The translations under genes were made by a program, and so were the position numbers. From Bauldia sp. (lineage in GTDB: Bacteria; Pseudomonadota; Alphaproteobacteria; Rhizobiales; Kaistiaceae), in NCBI GenBank assembly GCA_020849325.1, contig JADLGL010000024.1:1-64000 (forward strand): a stretch of 64,000 nt of DNA, read 5' to 3'. Below are positions 10,024-18,577 of this stretch, piece by piece (position 1 is the stretch's first letter; every line of letters starts with the position of its first letter). Below the pieces are notes generated by a model. The model was not told the origin of the DNA, searched no databases, and was given only the letters and a program-made list of their open reading frames with translations.

Positions 10024-10983
10024 ATGGACAGGACGGTGTTCGGCCCGGATGCGGCACGGGCGGTCGGGCTCGACGCGGCGCTCCGGGCGGGGCTCGCCCG
10101 GTCGCTCGAATATCTCGCCGAGACGACCGGCGGGCGCGACGGCGCGTGGGACGACGTCCTCGCGCGCATCGCCGCGGGACCGGTCTCGCCCTTCCTGTTC
10201 GGGAGCTATGCGACGTTCGTCGCGGCGCTGTCGCGGGGCGAGCGGCCGGCGCCGCACAAGGCGCTCCTCGTGCTGGCTTCGCGGCTTCCGGCGGCGACGG
10301 CGCCCATCGTCCTCCACGGCGGCGGCGTGCCGCCCGCGCTGTGGCCGGTGCTCGCGACGCTGTTCGACACCGACGCCGACCGGCCGTTCCGCGTGCGGCC
10401 GCCCGCCCCGGCGCACGCGGCGGCGGCGATGGGCGAGATCGAGACCGCGCTCGACGTCCTCCGCCGCCATGATCCCGTCTTCCACGACGACATCGTCGCG
10501 ACGCAGCGGGTCATCGTCCTCGCCGAACCCGTGCGCGGGACGCATTCGTTCGGCGCCGCCTCGACCTTCTTCCTCTGGGGCCTGTCGATCTTCAACGCCG
10601 AGGCGCGGCGGGACGTCGTCGGGATGCTCGACGTGCTGGTGCACGAGAGCGGCCACCTTCTCCTCTTCGGCCTCGCCGGCGGCGAGGCGCTGGCCGAGAA
10701 CGGCGCCGAAAAGCACCAGTCGCCGCTCCGCCGCGACCCGCGGCCGATCGAGGGCATCTTTCACGCCGCGTTCGTCGCCACGCGCGTGCATGCCGCGCTG
10801 ACGCGGCTCCTCGCCTCACCCGGTCTCGACGGAACGATCGCGACTGGAGCGGCGAAGGAGCGGGACGCCAGCGGTACCGCCGGGCGGAAGGGGCTTGCGA
10901 CGCTGAAAGCGCATGCGATTCCCACCGCGCGCGGCGGTGAGGTCATCGCCGCGCTGGAGGACTATTGGCGGACCGAGTCCTGA
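10024..10983 (+). CDS. HExxH-motif protein, putative peptide-modification/metalloprotease-like
   Basis: 319 residues from ATG 10024, preceded by GGGGGAG. No signal peptide, so probably cytosolic. The key motif is VLVHESGHLLLFG (HExxH, about residue 205). It is followed by KHQSPLRRDPRPIEGIFHAAFVA, with a further His and Glu that could complete a metal site. This pattern matches the family annotated as HEXXH-motif putative peptide modification proteins, often found near RiPP-type genes. No obvious precursor peptide or radical SAM gene lies beside it. It follows the secreted pentapeptide genes and precedes the Hint pair on the other strand. Activity and substrate are unknown. Confidence 0.7.
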   Translation: MDRTVFGPDAARAVGLDAALRAGLARSLEYLAETTGGRDGAWDDVLARIAAGPVSPFLFGSYATFVAALSRGERPAPHKALLVLASRLPAATAPIVLHGGGVPPALWPVLATLFDTDADRPFRVRPPAPAHAAAAMGEIETALDVLRRHDPVFHDDIVATQRVIVLAEPVRGTHSFGAASTFFLWGLSIFNAEARRDVVGMLDVLVHESGHLLLFGLAGGEALAENGAEKHQSPLRRDPRPIEGIFHAAFVATRVHAALTRLLASPGLDGTIATGAAKERDASGTAGRKGLATLKAHAIPTARGGEVIAALEDYWRTES

Positions 10984-11173
10984 CAGGGGTTGGTCGCTTC
11001 GGGGTATCGTCCTCCGGCCGACGAAATGACGCGGGGAACGGAGCGGGCGACAGTCGGAGCGTCCTCTCCCACTCGAGGCGTCCCCTCAAGGAGGGAGGAC
11101 CCCTCCATGATCGCCGTGAACTGCAAGCGAGCCCGATCGGATCAGGGTGGGCAAGCGACAGCGGAAAAACGCG

Positions 11174-11884
11174 TCAGCCCTGGCGGGGCGTGACCGCGGC
11201 GAAGGCGTTGCGGAGGCGCGAGCGGATGCGGCCCGCGCGGGGGCCGGCGACGGCGCGAACCGCATAGGCGGCGGGCTCGGCCTCCTCGGGGCCGTACAGA
11301 CGCTCGTACTCGACGAAATTGTCGAACGCCTCTCGGTTGCCGTCCCGGCTGAGGAAAGTTTCCACCGGCGTGCCCTCGGCGAGGACGACGTCGTGGGCTT
11401 CGAGCTCGATGTTGAAATAGTCGAGGACGGACAGATCGGCCGAGCGGTCGAGGACGACCGTACGGCCGTTCACGAGGCTCCCGGCGGGAACGAGCTTGCC
11501 GTCGAGCAGCAGCGCGTGCGCCTGCGACAGGTAGAGGTCACGGGCCGGAACGGCCGTGCCGAGAATCCCGCGCGAGAGACGCACCGGGAGGATGCCGGTG
11601 ACCCAGGCGCGCCCCTCGGACCGGCGGAAACGCTGCCGCCCGATCCAGCGGATCGGCTTGGCCGCGCCCGAAACGGTGACCACGGCGTCGCCGATCGCGA
11701 GCTCCTCGACCGGACGGTCGCCGCCGGGCGTCCGCACGAGCGTGCCGCGGAGGAGACAGATGGCGCCGACCTTGGCGCCCACACGATCGGCCATGCCGTC
11801 GGCGCGGAAATCGATGCGCTCATCGGCCTTGCGGCCGGCAAAGCCGAGAAGTCGCGAATAGTCGATCACACGGCGTCTGGTCAT
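11174..11884 (-). CDS. Stand-alone Hint-domain protein B
   Basis: 236 residues. A short N-terminus (VIDYSRLLGFAGR) leads to a Hint (hedgehog/intein) domain opening at ICLLRGTLVRTPGG. That Cys is the expected nucleophile. Then come VEELAIGDAV, IRWIGRQRF, the LYLSQAHALLL segment holding the conserved His, and VLAEGTPVETF. Hint_2 domains usually end large secreted calcium-binding proteins and self-process them; here the domain stands alone with no signal peptide or repeats. It overlaps the upstream paralogue by ATGA, so the two are translationally coupled. Confidence 0.8.
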   Translation of the reverse strand: MTRRRVIDYSRLLGFAGRKADERIDFRADGMADRVGAKVGAICLLRGTLVRTPGGDRPVEELAIGDAVVTVSGAAKPIRWIGRQRFRRSEGRAWVTGILPVRLSRGILGTAVPARDLYLSQAHALLLDGKLVPAGSLVNGRTVVLDRSADLSVLDYFNIELEAHDVVLAEGTPVETFLSRDGNREAFDNFVEYERLYGPEEAEPAAYAVRAVAGPRAGRIRSRLRNAFAAVTPRQG

Positions 11885-12660
11885 TTCATCCCCCTGGATG
11901 GTCGCGAGGTGACGGTTGTTCTGGTGAAGGAACCCTGGCTGCGTGGCGTGACTGTCTCGATGGCGTTCCGAAGGCGGGAGCGGATGCGTTCCAGGCGGCC
12001 CTCGGCGGAAACGCCCGGCGCAGAAGCCGCCGGCGTGTACGCTTCGCCGCCGTAGAGCCGCTCGTACTCCACGAAATTGTCGAAGGCCTCGCGGTTGCCG
12101 TTGCGGCTGAGGAAGGTCTCGACCGGCGCGCCCTCGGCGAGGACGACGCCGTGGGCGTCGAGCTCGATGTTGAAGTAGTCGAGCGTCACGAGGTCGGTGG
12201 CGCGGTCGATGGTGATCGTCCGGCCGTTCAGGAGTTTCCCGGCCGGCACCAGACTGCCGCCGACGGCGACGGCATGCGCCTGCGAGAGGTAGAGGTCCCG
12301 CGTCGGGGCGTCACCGCCGAGGGCGCCGCGCGCGATACGGACCGGAAGCACGCGGCCGACCCAGGCGCGGCCCTCGGCGCGCCGGAAACGCTGGCGGCCG
12401 ATCCACCTGACCCGCTTGGCCTCGCCAATGGCGGTAACGACGCCGTCGCCGATTGCGAGGTCTTCCACCGGGCATTCGCCGTCCGGCGTCCTGACGAGCG
12501 TGCCGCGGAGGAGGCAGACCACGGCCGGCTCGCTGCTGCTGCCCACCTTGGCGCCGACGCGCGGGGCCAGGCCGTCGGAACGGAAATCGACCCGCTCGAC
12601 CGACGTCCGGTCACCGAAGCCCAGCAGCTTCGAATAATCGATCACAGGACGCCTGCTCAC
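11881..12660 (-). CDS. Stand-alone Hint-domain protein A
   Basis: 259 residues from GTG 12660, with GGGGGTG just upstream. It is a clear duplicate of the downstream gene: VIDYSKLLGFGDR, VCLLRGTLVRTPDG, VEDLAIGDGV, VRWIGRQRFRRAEGRAW, LYLSQAHAV, VLAEGAPVETFLSR and NREAFDNFVEYERLYG all recur. It carries the candidate nucleophile Cys and the SQAHA His. A slightly longer linker precedes the Cys (SSSEPAV). No cleavable partner, signal peptide or RTX repeats are seen, so whether it splices, cleaves or only binds is unknown. Confidence 0.8.
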   Translation of the reverse strand: MSRRPVIDYSKLLGFGDRTSVERVDFRSDGLAPRVGAKVGSSSEPAVVCLLRGTLVRTPDGECPVEDLAIGDGVVTAIGEAKRVRWIGRQRFRRAEGRAWVGRVLPVRIARGALGGDAPTRDLYLSQAHAVAVGGSLVPAGKLLNGRTITIDRATDLVTLDYFNIELDAHGVVLAEGAPVETFLSRNGNREAFDNFVEYERLYGGEAYTPAASAPGVSAEGRLERIRSRLRNAIETVTPRSQGSFTRTTVTSRPSRGMK

Positions 12661-12761
12661 TGCATCACCCCCGCAAATGAGTCACGTTCCGCCGACAGTA
12701 ACCGCGCGCCGGAACAGTGTAAACGACGATCCGGAGACGGGCCGGCTGCCGGAAAAAGGCG

Positions 12762-13277
12762 TCAGACGCCGCGCGGCCAGGCGAACGCGATCTTGCCGAG
12801 GACGGTGCGGCCGAACTGTTCCGTCGAGCGCGCGACGCGGCGGCCGCCGGCGTTCCGGTAGAAGCGGCAGGCCGGATCGTTGTCGGCGAGAGCCCAGACG
12901 ACGGTGGAATCGAAACCGAGCCGGGCGAGTTCGCGCCGCGCGGCGAGGAAGAGCCGGGTGCCGAGGCCGACGCCCTGGTATTCGGGCAGGAGGTAGAGCT
13001 CGTAGACCTCGCCCTTCTGCGCGAGGTCGCGGGCGCGGTTCGGCCCGAAGGTCGCGTAGCCGGCGATCGTGCCGCCGACTTCGAGGACGAGGATCGCCGT
13101 GCCTCGCCGGATCGCGCGGTTCCACCAGCGCGGGCCGCGGCGCGCGATCATCCGCGCCAGCTCCTGCGACGGGATGAGCCCCTCATAGGCGTTCCGCCAC
13201 GACGAATCGTGCACGGCCGTTATGCCCTCCACATCGGAGGATTCAGCCTTGCGGACGCCGATCGCGAGGGTGCTCAT
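12762..13277 (-). CDS. GNAT-family N-acetyltransferase
   Basis: 171 residues from ATG 13277. The GNAT fold is shown by the opening IGVRKAESSDVEGITAVHDS, the strand ILVLEVGGTIAGYATFG, and motif A VYELYLLPEYQGVGLGTRLF with Q-G-V-G-L-G for acetyl-CoA pyrophosphate. WALADNDPACRFYRNAGG near the end completes it. The substrate cannot be named; the RimI-like length suggests a small amine or protein N-terminus. It is divergent from dapF with 181 bases between them. The frame is open farther upstream, but the chosen ATG gives the usual N-terminus. Confidence 0.85.
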   Translation of the reverse strand: MSTLAIGVRKAESSDVEGITAVHDSSWRNAYEGLIPSQELARMIARRGPRWWNRAIRRGTAILVLEVGGTIAGYATFGPNRARDLAQKGEVYELYLLPEYQGVGLGTRLFLAARRELARLGFDSTVVWALADNDPACRFYRNAGGRRVARSTEQFGRTVLGKIAFAWPRGV

Positions 13278-13458
13278 GCGAGGAAGATTAGGACGCAGCT
13301 TTCGAACGGGGAAGACACAAGCGACGACTTGCCTGCAGATTCTGGGCTGGGTGTTGCAGCCGTGAGCGGTGGACAGCCTCGACGCGCGCGCAACGCTGCC
13401 CGCGCTGGCTTTCCGCGGCCCGTCGCACCATATTCCGCGCGCAGCCAGGGAGAGCGTC

Positions 13459-14316
13459 TTGAGCGCGCCTGTCACCTACCGGAAGATGAACGGAGCGGGG
13501 AACGAGATCCTCGTGGTGGACCTCCGCCGCGTTCCCGACCGGCTGTCCGCCGACGACGTCCGCGCCATCGCCGCCGGGCCGGCGACGGGCTTCGACCAGC
13601 TGATGGCGCTCCTGCCCACGCGGACGGACGGCGTCGACGCGCGGGTCCGCATCTTCAACCGCGACGGCAGCATCGCCGGGACGTGCGGCAACGGCGCCCG
13701 CTGCATCGCCGCCGTGGTGATGGACGAGACCGGCCGCGCCGAATCCGTGTTCGAGACCGACGCCGGCCTCCTCCTCGCCCGCCGCGCCGAGGGCGGCCGC
13801 ATCACCGTCGACATGGGCGCGCCGCGCTTCCGCTGGGACGAGATCCCGCTCGCCGAGCCGTTCCCCGACACCCGCGCGATCGAGCTCCAGATCGGCCCGA
13901 TCGACGCGCCGATCCTCCACAGTCCGAGCGTCGTCTCGATGGGCAATCCCCACGCGATTTTCTGGGTCGACGACGCCGACGCGTTCGACCTCGAGCGGCT
14001 CGGGCCGCTCCTCGAGAACCACCCGATGTTTCCCGAGCGGGCCAACATCTCGCTCGCCGAGGTGACCGGCAAGGACGCGATCAAGCTCCGCGTCTGGGAA
14101 CGCGGCGCGGGCATCACGCTCGCCTGCGGCTCCGCCGCCTGCGCGACGGCGGTCGCCGCCGCACGCACGGGACGGACGGGGCGGTCGGTTGCCGTGACGC
14201 TGCCGGGCGGAACCCTCGACATCCTGTGGCGCGAGAGCGACGGGCACGTCCTGATGACCGGCCCGTGGGAACTCGAAAGCACCGGCGAACTCACGCTGCC
14301 CGCCACCGCGGCGTGA
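13459..14316 (+). CDS. dapF: Diaminopimelate epimerase
   Basis: 285 residues from TTG 13459, with AGGGAG 6 bases upstream. No closer ATG would include the first strand. It interconverts LL- and meso-diaminopimelate for lysine and peptidoglycan, using two cysteines and no cofactor. Both are present: GTCGNGARC in the N-terminal half and ACGSAACAT in the C-terminal half, along with [10 protein letters not shown] and [11 protein letters not shown]. The opening [10 protein letters not shown] differs slightly from the common M-H-G-x-G-N-D-F form. The mtaB partner often found downstream in rhizobia is absent. Confidence 0.93.
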   Translation: MSAPVTYRKMNGAGNEILVVDLRRVPDRLSADDVRAIAAGPATGFDQLMALLPTRTDGVDARVRIFNRDGSIAGTCGNGARCIAAVVMDETGRAESVFETDAGLLLARRAEGGRITVDMGAPRFRWDEIPLAEPFPDTRAIELQIGPIDAPILHSPSVVSMGNPHAIFWVDDADAFDLERLGPLLENHPMFPERANISLAEVTGKDAIKLRVWERGAGITLACGSAACATAVAAARTGRTGRSVAVTLPGGTLDILWRESDGHVLMTGPWELESTGELTLPATAA

Positions 14317-14337
14317 GGCTCTGTAGTCGGATAATGC

Positions 14338-15198
14338 CTAATAGGTGAGGCTGAGCCGCACGAACGGTCCGTGGATGAGCTTGTCCGGGCTCACGGCGAC
14401 GAAGACGTCGTTCGTCTCCACCTCGGTTGCCTGCCGGAGGCCCCACCATTGCTGGGCCCGGTAGCCGAAGGCGAGCGCGAAATTCTCCGACGGATTCCAT
14501 GCAAGGCCGAGCTGGCCTTCGACGTTGAAGGCCATCCTGAACCCGCTGGCGTCGACCGGGCCGCCGATGAGATCGAGGGCGACATTGGCCACGCCGAACA
14601 GGGCCGAGGCCGAGACGTCGGCGACCAGGGAGAACCTGGAGGCCCCGAGGCGAACGTCTGCATTCATGCCGGCGCGCGGGCCGACCAGCCACGCGGTGGC
14701 GAACGAGTGCGCCTCGTCGAAACCGAGGCCGTACTGGTAGAGGTCGAGGGCATCCATCCCGTGCAGGGCACGGAACCCGGCGAAGAACCGGGTGCGGATG
14801 TCGCCTCCCGGATGGAAGCCGACGTCGACGTCGAGCGTCTGGAACCGCATCGTCGACAGGAGCTCGGTCTCGACGTCCTCGGCATAGCCGCTGAGCCACG
14901 TGCCGGTGACGGCCGCCTGGACGCCGATGTTGGAGGGGAACATGCGCCTCACCGCGGCGCCGAGATAGAAGCCGCGATTGCTCGCGGCGTCGCCGAACTT
15001 GTCGTCGGTAGCGAACTCGATGCCGAACGGGCTGAACACCGGCCCGCCTTCGACCTGGATCAGCGTATCGGGCGCGAGGACGACGGGCGCGACCGCCGGC
15101 GCGGCGGGAACGACGACGGGGCTGACGTCCGCGGCGGTCGCCGCCGAGGCGGCGGCAACGACGGGCAGGACGAACAGAGGCAGTTTCCGGAGAGACAT
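14338..15198 (-). CDS. Outer-membrane beta-barrel protein, probable porin-like
   Basis: 286 residues from ATG 15198. A signal peptide (MSLRKLPLFVLPVVAAASA) and an Ala/Pro/Val-rich spacer precede the barrel. The rest alternates hydrophobic and polar residues in many short strands and ends FVRLSLTY, with the aromatic C-terminus typical of outer-membrane barrels. Phrases such as FFAGFRALHGMD and WNPSENFALAFGYRAQQWWG recall the Lpg1974/Legionella-type pore-forming family, but that is a tentative call. It is convergent with dapF and divergent from the P450 gene. Confidence 0.75.
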   Translation of the reverse strand: MSLRKLPLFVLPVVAAASAATAADVSPVVVPAAPAVAPVVLAPDTLIQVEGGPVFSPFGIEFATDDKFGDAASNRGFYLGAAVRRMFPSNIGVQAAVTGTWLSGYAEDVETELLSTMRFQTLDVDVGFHPGGDIRTRFFAGFRALHGMDALDLYQYGLGFDEAHSFATAWLVGPRAGMNADVRLGASRFSLVADVSASALFGVANVALDLIGGPVDASGFRMAFNVEGQLGLAWNPSENFALAFGYRAQQWWGLRQATEVETNDVFVAVSPDKLIHGPFVRLSLTY

Positions 15199-15230
15199 TT
15201 CCGCCCTCGACTTCAATGGCTTCGTAGCCG

Positions 15231-17096
15231 ATGAGTCCCCTCCGGGCAGTGTTGCCTGAATCGGCCCCTGGTGCAACGGAGGAGGGTGCCGGTCCGGCAA
15301 ACGTCGGGTCCGTCAGCAGGGGCACAGCGCAAGTGGCCGGCAGAAACGAGTTCCGCACCCTGCCGCCGACCCTCGAATCCTTCGGGGTCGCGATCGAGTT
15401 CCTCTCGCGACACGCGCCGTTCACCACGTCGGAGGTGGGCCCGTTCGCGCGGGCAGTGCGGCGCCAGATTCTCCACGGCGAGCACGTCGTCGCCTTCGAC
15501 GGCGAGACGCTCAACGGCTACGCCGGCTGGCTGCCGACGACGAAGCGCGCGGCGGAGCGCTGGCTCGACGGCGGCGGGGAGCTCCGGTCGGCGGAGGTCG
15601 GACGCGACGCGGACGCGGTGGCGCTGACGACGGTCGCGGTCGAAGACCCGAAGGTCGTGCTCGGGCTGATCCGCGCGTGCCGTGACCTCAATCGCAACCT
15701 TCGCGTCTACTTCAAGCGCAGCTACACCGACGGCGAGAAGTCGCCGCGGAAGTCGGCCGTGCTCAACCGCGCAGCCGAGGCGGCGCGCGCGCCGACCGTC
15801 GCCGCGCGTCGGCCGGCGATCGCCGACGATCCCTGCGGGACGCTGTTCGCCCTCGCGGAGAGCGCGCCGGGGGTGACGCGACGGATCCCGGTGGGGGAGG
15901 GTTCGGTCGTCGTCGTCCAGTCGCCGGAGGCTGCCGCACGGGTTCTCGTCGCCAATGGCGCCAACTACACCAAGAACTTCTCCTCGTTCACGCCGCTCTT
16001 CGGCGCCAGCCGGCTGACGCTCGACGGCGACCGGTGGCGGCGGTCGCAGCGGCTGACGCAGCCCTTCATCGCGCCGCACGACGTACCGCGTGCGGAGGCG
16101 ATCCTCGTCGAGCGTTACGCCGATTTCGCCGAGCGGCTCCCTGCGGCCGCGGGACGAGGCGTCGCGATCGATGCGCTGATCGACCGCGCGGCGATCGACG
16201 TTCTGATGGCGCTCGCCTTTTCGACGGACGGCGCCGCCCTCGGCGAGGGTTTTTCGGCGGATATCCGCACGGTCATCCGTTTCTGCACGAGCCGGGCGTT
16301 CGACCTGCCGGGGGTCACTCCCGCGCCGATCGACGCGGCGGGGGCCGAGCGGGCGGCGCAACGAATCAGGGCCGCGGTGGAGGGGCTGGTGCGCCGGCGG
16401 CGCGCGGACCCCGCCGCGCCGCCGGACGCGCTTGCGACGCTGATCGAGGCCGCCGACCGCTTCGCGGCGACGCCCGGCGCCGAGCCGCTCGATCTCGACG
16501 GCGAGATCGTGACGCTGATCGTCGCCGGTTCCGACACGACCTCGGCAGCGCTCGGCTGGGCGTTCTCGATCCTCGCGGAGCACCGCGAGTTCCAGGAGCA
16601 CCTCCGTGGCGAAATCCTCGAAGCGATCGGCGACCGGCGGCCCGTGCTCGACGACATCGACAGGGTGCCGTCGCTGAAACCGTTCATAGACGAGACGCTG
16701 CGCATGTTTCCGCCGGTGCCGATCCTGTCGCGCTTCGCCGTCGCCGCGGACACGCTCGACGGGGAGGCGATCGCGCCGGACGACCGCGTGCTCGTCTCGG
16801 TGATCGGGCTGCACCAGAATCCCGCCGCGTGGGAGGCGCCGCGCGAGTTCCGGCTCGATCGCCACGAGGGTGGGCCGCAATCCCGGCCGGACCGGCGCTC
16901 GGTGTTCCTGCCGTTCAGCGCCGGTCCGCGGATTTGCGGCGGCGCGCGGTTCGCGCAGATGGAAATGGGCCTCGCGCTGGTGCTGGTGCTGCAGCGCTGC
17001 CGCCTCGACCTGCCGGCGCCGCTTCCGCTCGCTTTCGAGTGGGGCGCCAGCATGCGCCGCCGCGGCGGCCAGGTGCTGCGGGCCGTCGCGCTGTGA
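15231..17096 (+). CDS. Cytochrome P450 with extra N-terminal domain
   Basis: 621 residues. Residues ~190-621 are a complete P450: I-helix AGSDTTS, ExxR in DETLRMFPPV, and the heme loop FSAGPRICGG with axial Cys about residue 569. Residues ~40-185 form an extra domain (VVAFDGETLNGYAGW, VALTTVAVEDPKVV, VYFKRSYTDG, SPRKSAV) that recalls RTX-toxin-activating acyltransferases or another GNAT-like fold; this is tentative. No redox partner is adjacent. The start is uncertain: ATG 15231 is 33 bases from the divergent gene, and GTG 15333 would still keep the extra domain. It overlaps the next gene by GTGA. Confidence 0.85.
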   Translation: MSPLRAVLPESAPGATEEGAGPANVGSVSRGTAQVAGRNEFRTLPPTLESFGVAIEFLSRHAPFTTSEVGPFARAVRRQILHGEHVVAFDGETLNGYAGWLPTTKRAAERWLDGGGELRSAEVGRDADAVALTTVAVEDPKVVLGLIRACRDLNRNLRVYFKRSYTDGEKSPRKSAVLNRAAEAARAPTVAARRPAIADDPCGTLFALAESAPGVTRRIPVGEGSVVVVQSPEAAARVLVANGANYTKNFSSFTPLFGASRLTLDGDRWRRSQRLTQPFIAPHDVPRAEAILVERYADFAERLPAAAGRGVAIDALIDRAAIDVLMALAFSTDGAALGEGFSADIRTVIRFCTSRAFDLPGVTPAPIDAAGAERAAQRIRAAVEGLVRRRRADPAAPPDALATLIEAADRFAATPGAEPLDLDGEIVTLIVAGSDTTSAALGWAFSILAEHREFQEHLRGEILEAIGDRRPVLDDIDRVPSLKPFIDETLRMFPPVPILSRFAVAADTLDGEAIAPDDRVLVSVIGLHQNPAAWEAPREFRLDRHEGGPQSRPDRRSVFLPFSAGPRICGGARFAQMEMGLALVLVLQRCRLDLPAPLPLAFEWGASMRRRGGQVLRAVAL

Positions 17097-17767
17097 CGGC
17101 CTTGCCGCGGCTCGTCAGGCACACGATCGCGGCGTTTCTGGTCGCCTGTCTCGTGGCCGCGCCTGCCCTCGCCCTCCCGGCGATCGAGGCTCTGCCCGCC
17201 CCGCCGGCACCCGGCAGCGCTGCCGAAGCGACGGATCGGGCCGCGATGACGTTCTCCTACTCAGCCGAGCGGATCGCCGAGGCGCGCCGCGACCGGTCGC
17301 TCGATCCGTTCACGGCCTTCGGCCCGATCCTCGGCGACGCGTTCGCTGCCGATGCGCTGCCGGCGACCCGGCGCATCCTCGGGGCGGTCCAGGCGGCGGT
17401 GAGCCGTGTCATGGTCGCGGCAAAGGGCATCCATCCCCGGACCCGGCCATACGCCGTCGACGAGGCCTTCCTTCGCTGTCCGGGTCGGCTGTTCCTCGTG
17501 GCGCAGCGCTCGTACCCTTCGGGGCACGCCGCGACCGGGGAGGCGTGGGCGGTCGTGCTCGCGGCGCTCCTGCCGCAGCACGCGGCGGCCATCCTCGCGC
17601 GCGGGGCGGACTACGGGACGAGCCGCGTCGTCTGCGGCTTCCACTGGCCGAGCGACGTCGCGGCGGGCCAGGCGATCGGGGCGGCGGTGGCGGCGGAACT
17701 GCTGGCCGATCCCGCCTTCGCCCGGCTCATCGCGAAGGCATCCGAAGAGCTGGCGCCGCTGCGTTAG
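17093..17767 (+). CDS. Secreted class A non-specific acid phosphatase (PAP2 fold)
   Basis: 224 residues from GTG 17093, which overlaps the P450 stop as GTGA and so is translationally coupled. A signal peptide (LVRHTIAAFLVACLVAAPALA) leads to the PAP2 signature in three pieces: KGIHPRTRPY, SYPSGHA and SRVVCGFHWPSDV. The order and spacing match bacterial class A acid phosphatases (PhoN type), which hydrolyse phosphomonoesters in the periplasm. The middle motif is the class A hallmark. The stop codon TAG is shared with the first bases of a dispersed repeat. Confidence 0.88.
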   Translation: MTALPRLVRHTIAAFLVACLVAAPALALPAIEALPAPPAPGSAAEATDRAAMTFSYSAERIAEARRDRSLDPFTAFGPILGDAFAADALPATRRILGAVQAAVSRVMVAAKGIHPRTRPYAVDEAFLRCPGRLFLVAQRSYPSGHAATGEAWAVVLAALLPQHAAAILARGADYGTSRVVCGFHWPSDVAAGQAIGAAVAAELLADPAFARLIAKASEELAPLR

Positions 17768-17867
17768 AGCATGATCCGAAGAAGTGGCCGCCGGTTCTTC
17801 GAAGAAGATCATGCTCCATCAAGGGATGGAGCGACGAGCGTGATCCGACTTCAACGGATCACGCTCT
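17766..17867 (+). repeat. Dispersed intergenic palindromic repeat, copy 1
   Basis: 102 bases starting agagcatgatccgaagaag and ending acgctct, made of two imperfect hairpins. The outer arms are gagcatgatc / gatcatgctc, then gagcgtgatccg / cggatcacgctc. A near-identical copy lies in reverse orientation at 61927-62028, and a diverged fragment at 26643. Similar elements are scattered through Hyphomicrobiales genomes. It may act as a transcript-end or mRNA-stability hairpin for the phosphatase gene. Confidence 0.85.
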
Positions 17868-17980
17868 GGTGGATTTCCGCATTCGGACGATTCCGAGCTG
17901 GCCGTCGCCCGGCCACTGCACTCCCGCCTGTTCGGTGGTTCCGGGAACGATCCGAATGCGTCGAACGACTGGAGCGTGCT

Positions 17981-18397
17981 TCAGGCGCGCTTCGGGCTGA
18001 TGTTGAACATCCAGCTCGTGCCGAACCTGTCGATCACCATCCCGAAACTGTCGCCCCATGGTGCCTTGTCGAGCGGCAGCGTGATGTTGCCGCCGGCGGT
18101 GAGTCCGGCCCACCAGCCGTGAAGCGCGGCCTCGTCGTCGCCCGACAGCGAGATCGCGTAGTTGGTGCCGGGCGTGTAGGGCATGTCCTTCGGCACGTCG
18201 GAGCCCATCAGGATGAAGCCGTTCGGCGTCTCGAGCTGGCCGTGCATGATCTTGTCGGCCTCCGACGGGTCGTGTGGCATGCCGCCCTGGCCGAACGTGC
18301 TCAGCGTCAGCTCGCCGCCGAAGACGGTCCTGTAGAACTCCATCGCCGCGCGCGCGTTGTCGCGGAAGCTGAGATAGGGGTTGAGGCGCGATGCCAT
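17981..18397 (-). CDS. VOC family protein (PhnB/YjdN-like)
   Basis: 138 residues: LNPYLSFRDNARAAMEFYRTVFGG, MHGQLETPNGFILMGSD, the AISLSGDDEAAL half, and the closing WGDSFGMVIDRFGTSWMFNI. This is the 3-demethylubiquinone-9-methyltransferase-like/PhnB branch of the glyoxalase fold, often called by annotation pipelines but with no firm enzyme role. It is a single gene, divergent from the flavoprotein at 18578. Confidence 0.85.
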   Translation of the reverse strand: MASRLNPYLSFRDNARAAMEFYRTVFGGELTLSTFGQGGMPHDPSEADKIMHGQLETPNGFILMGSDVPKDMPYTPGTNYAISLSGDDEAALHGWWAGLTAGGNITLPLDKAPWGDSFGMVIDRFGTSWMFNISPKRA

Positions 18398-18577
18398 CGG
18401 GATATCTCCTTGGTTCTCGGGCCCGGCGACGGCCCCGCCGCATGCCGTGTCGGAAGGAAAGACAGTGCGCGGCGTGCGGTCAAGCGCGGCGCGGCAGACG
18501 GTTCGCTATCGGCGGTCCTCCTTCCGATCCAGGGGGCCGGCGTTCCTGGTGTTCGGGTTGGCGGAAGCGAGGCAGTG

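Noticed and set aside
15213..16880. A 555-codon minus-strand frame
   Set aside because: Antisense to the P450 gene, which has all family motifs; the frame is Arg-rich and without motifs.
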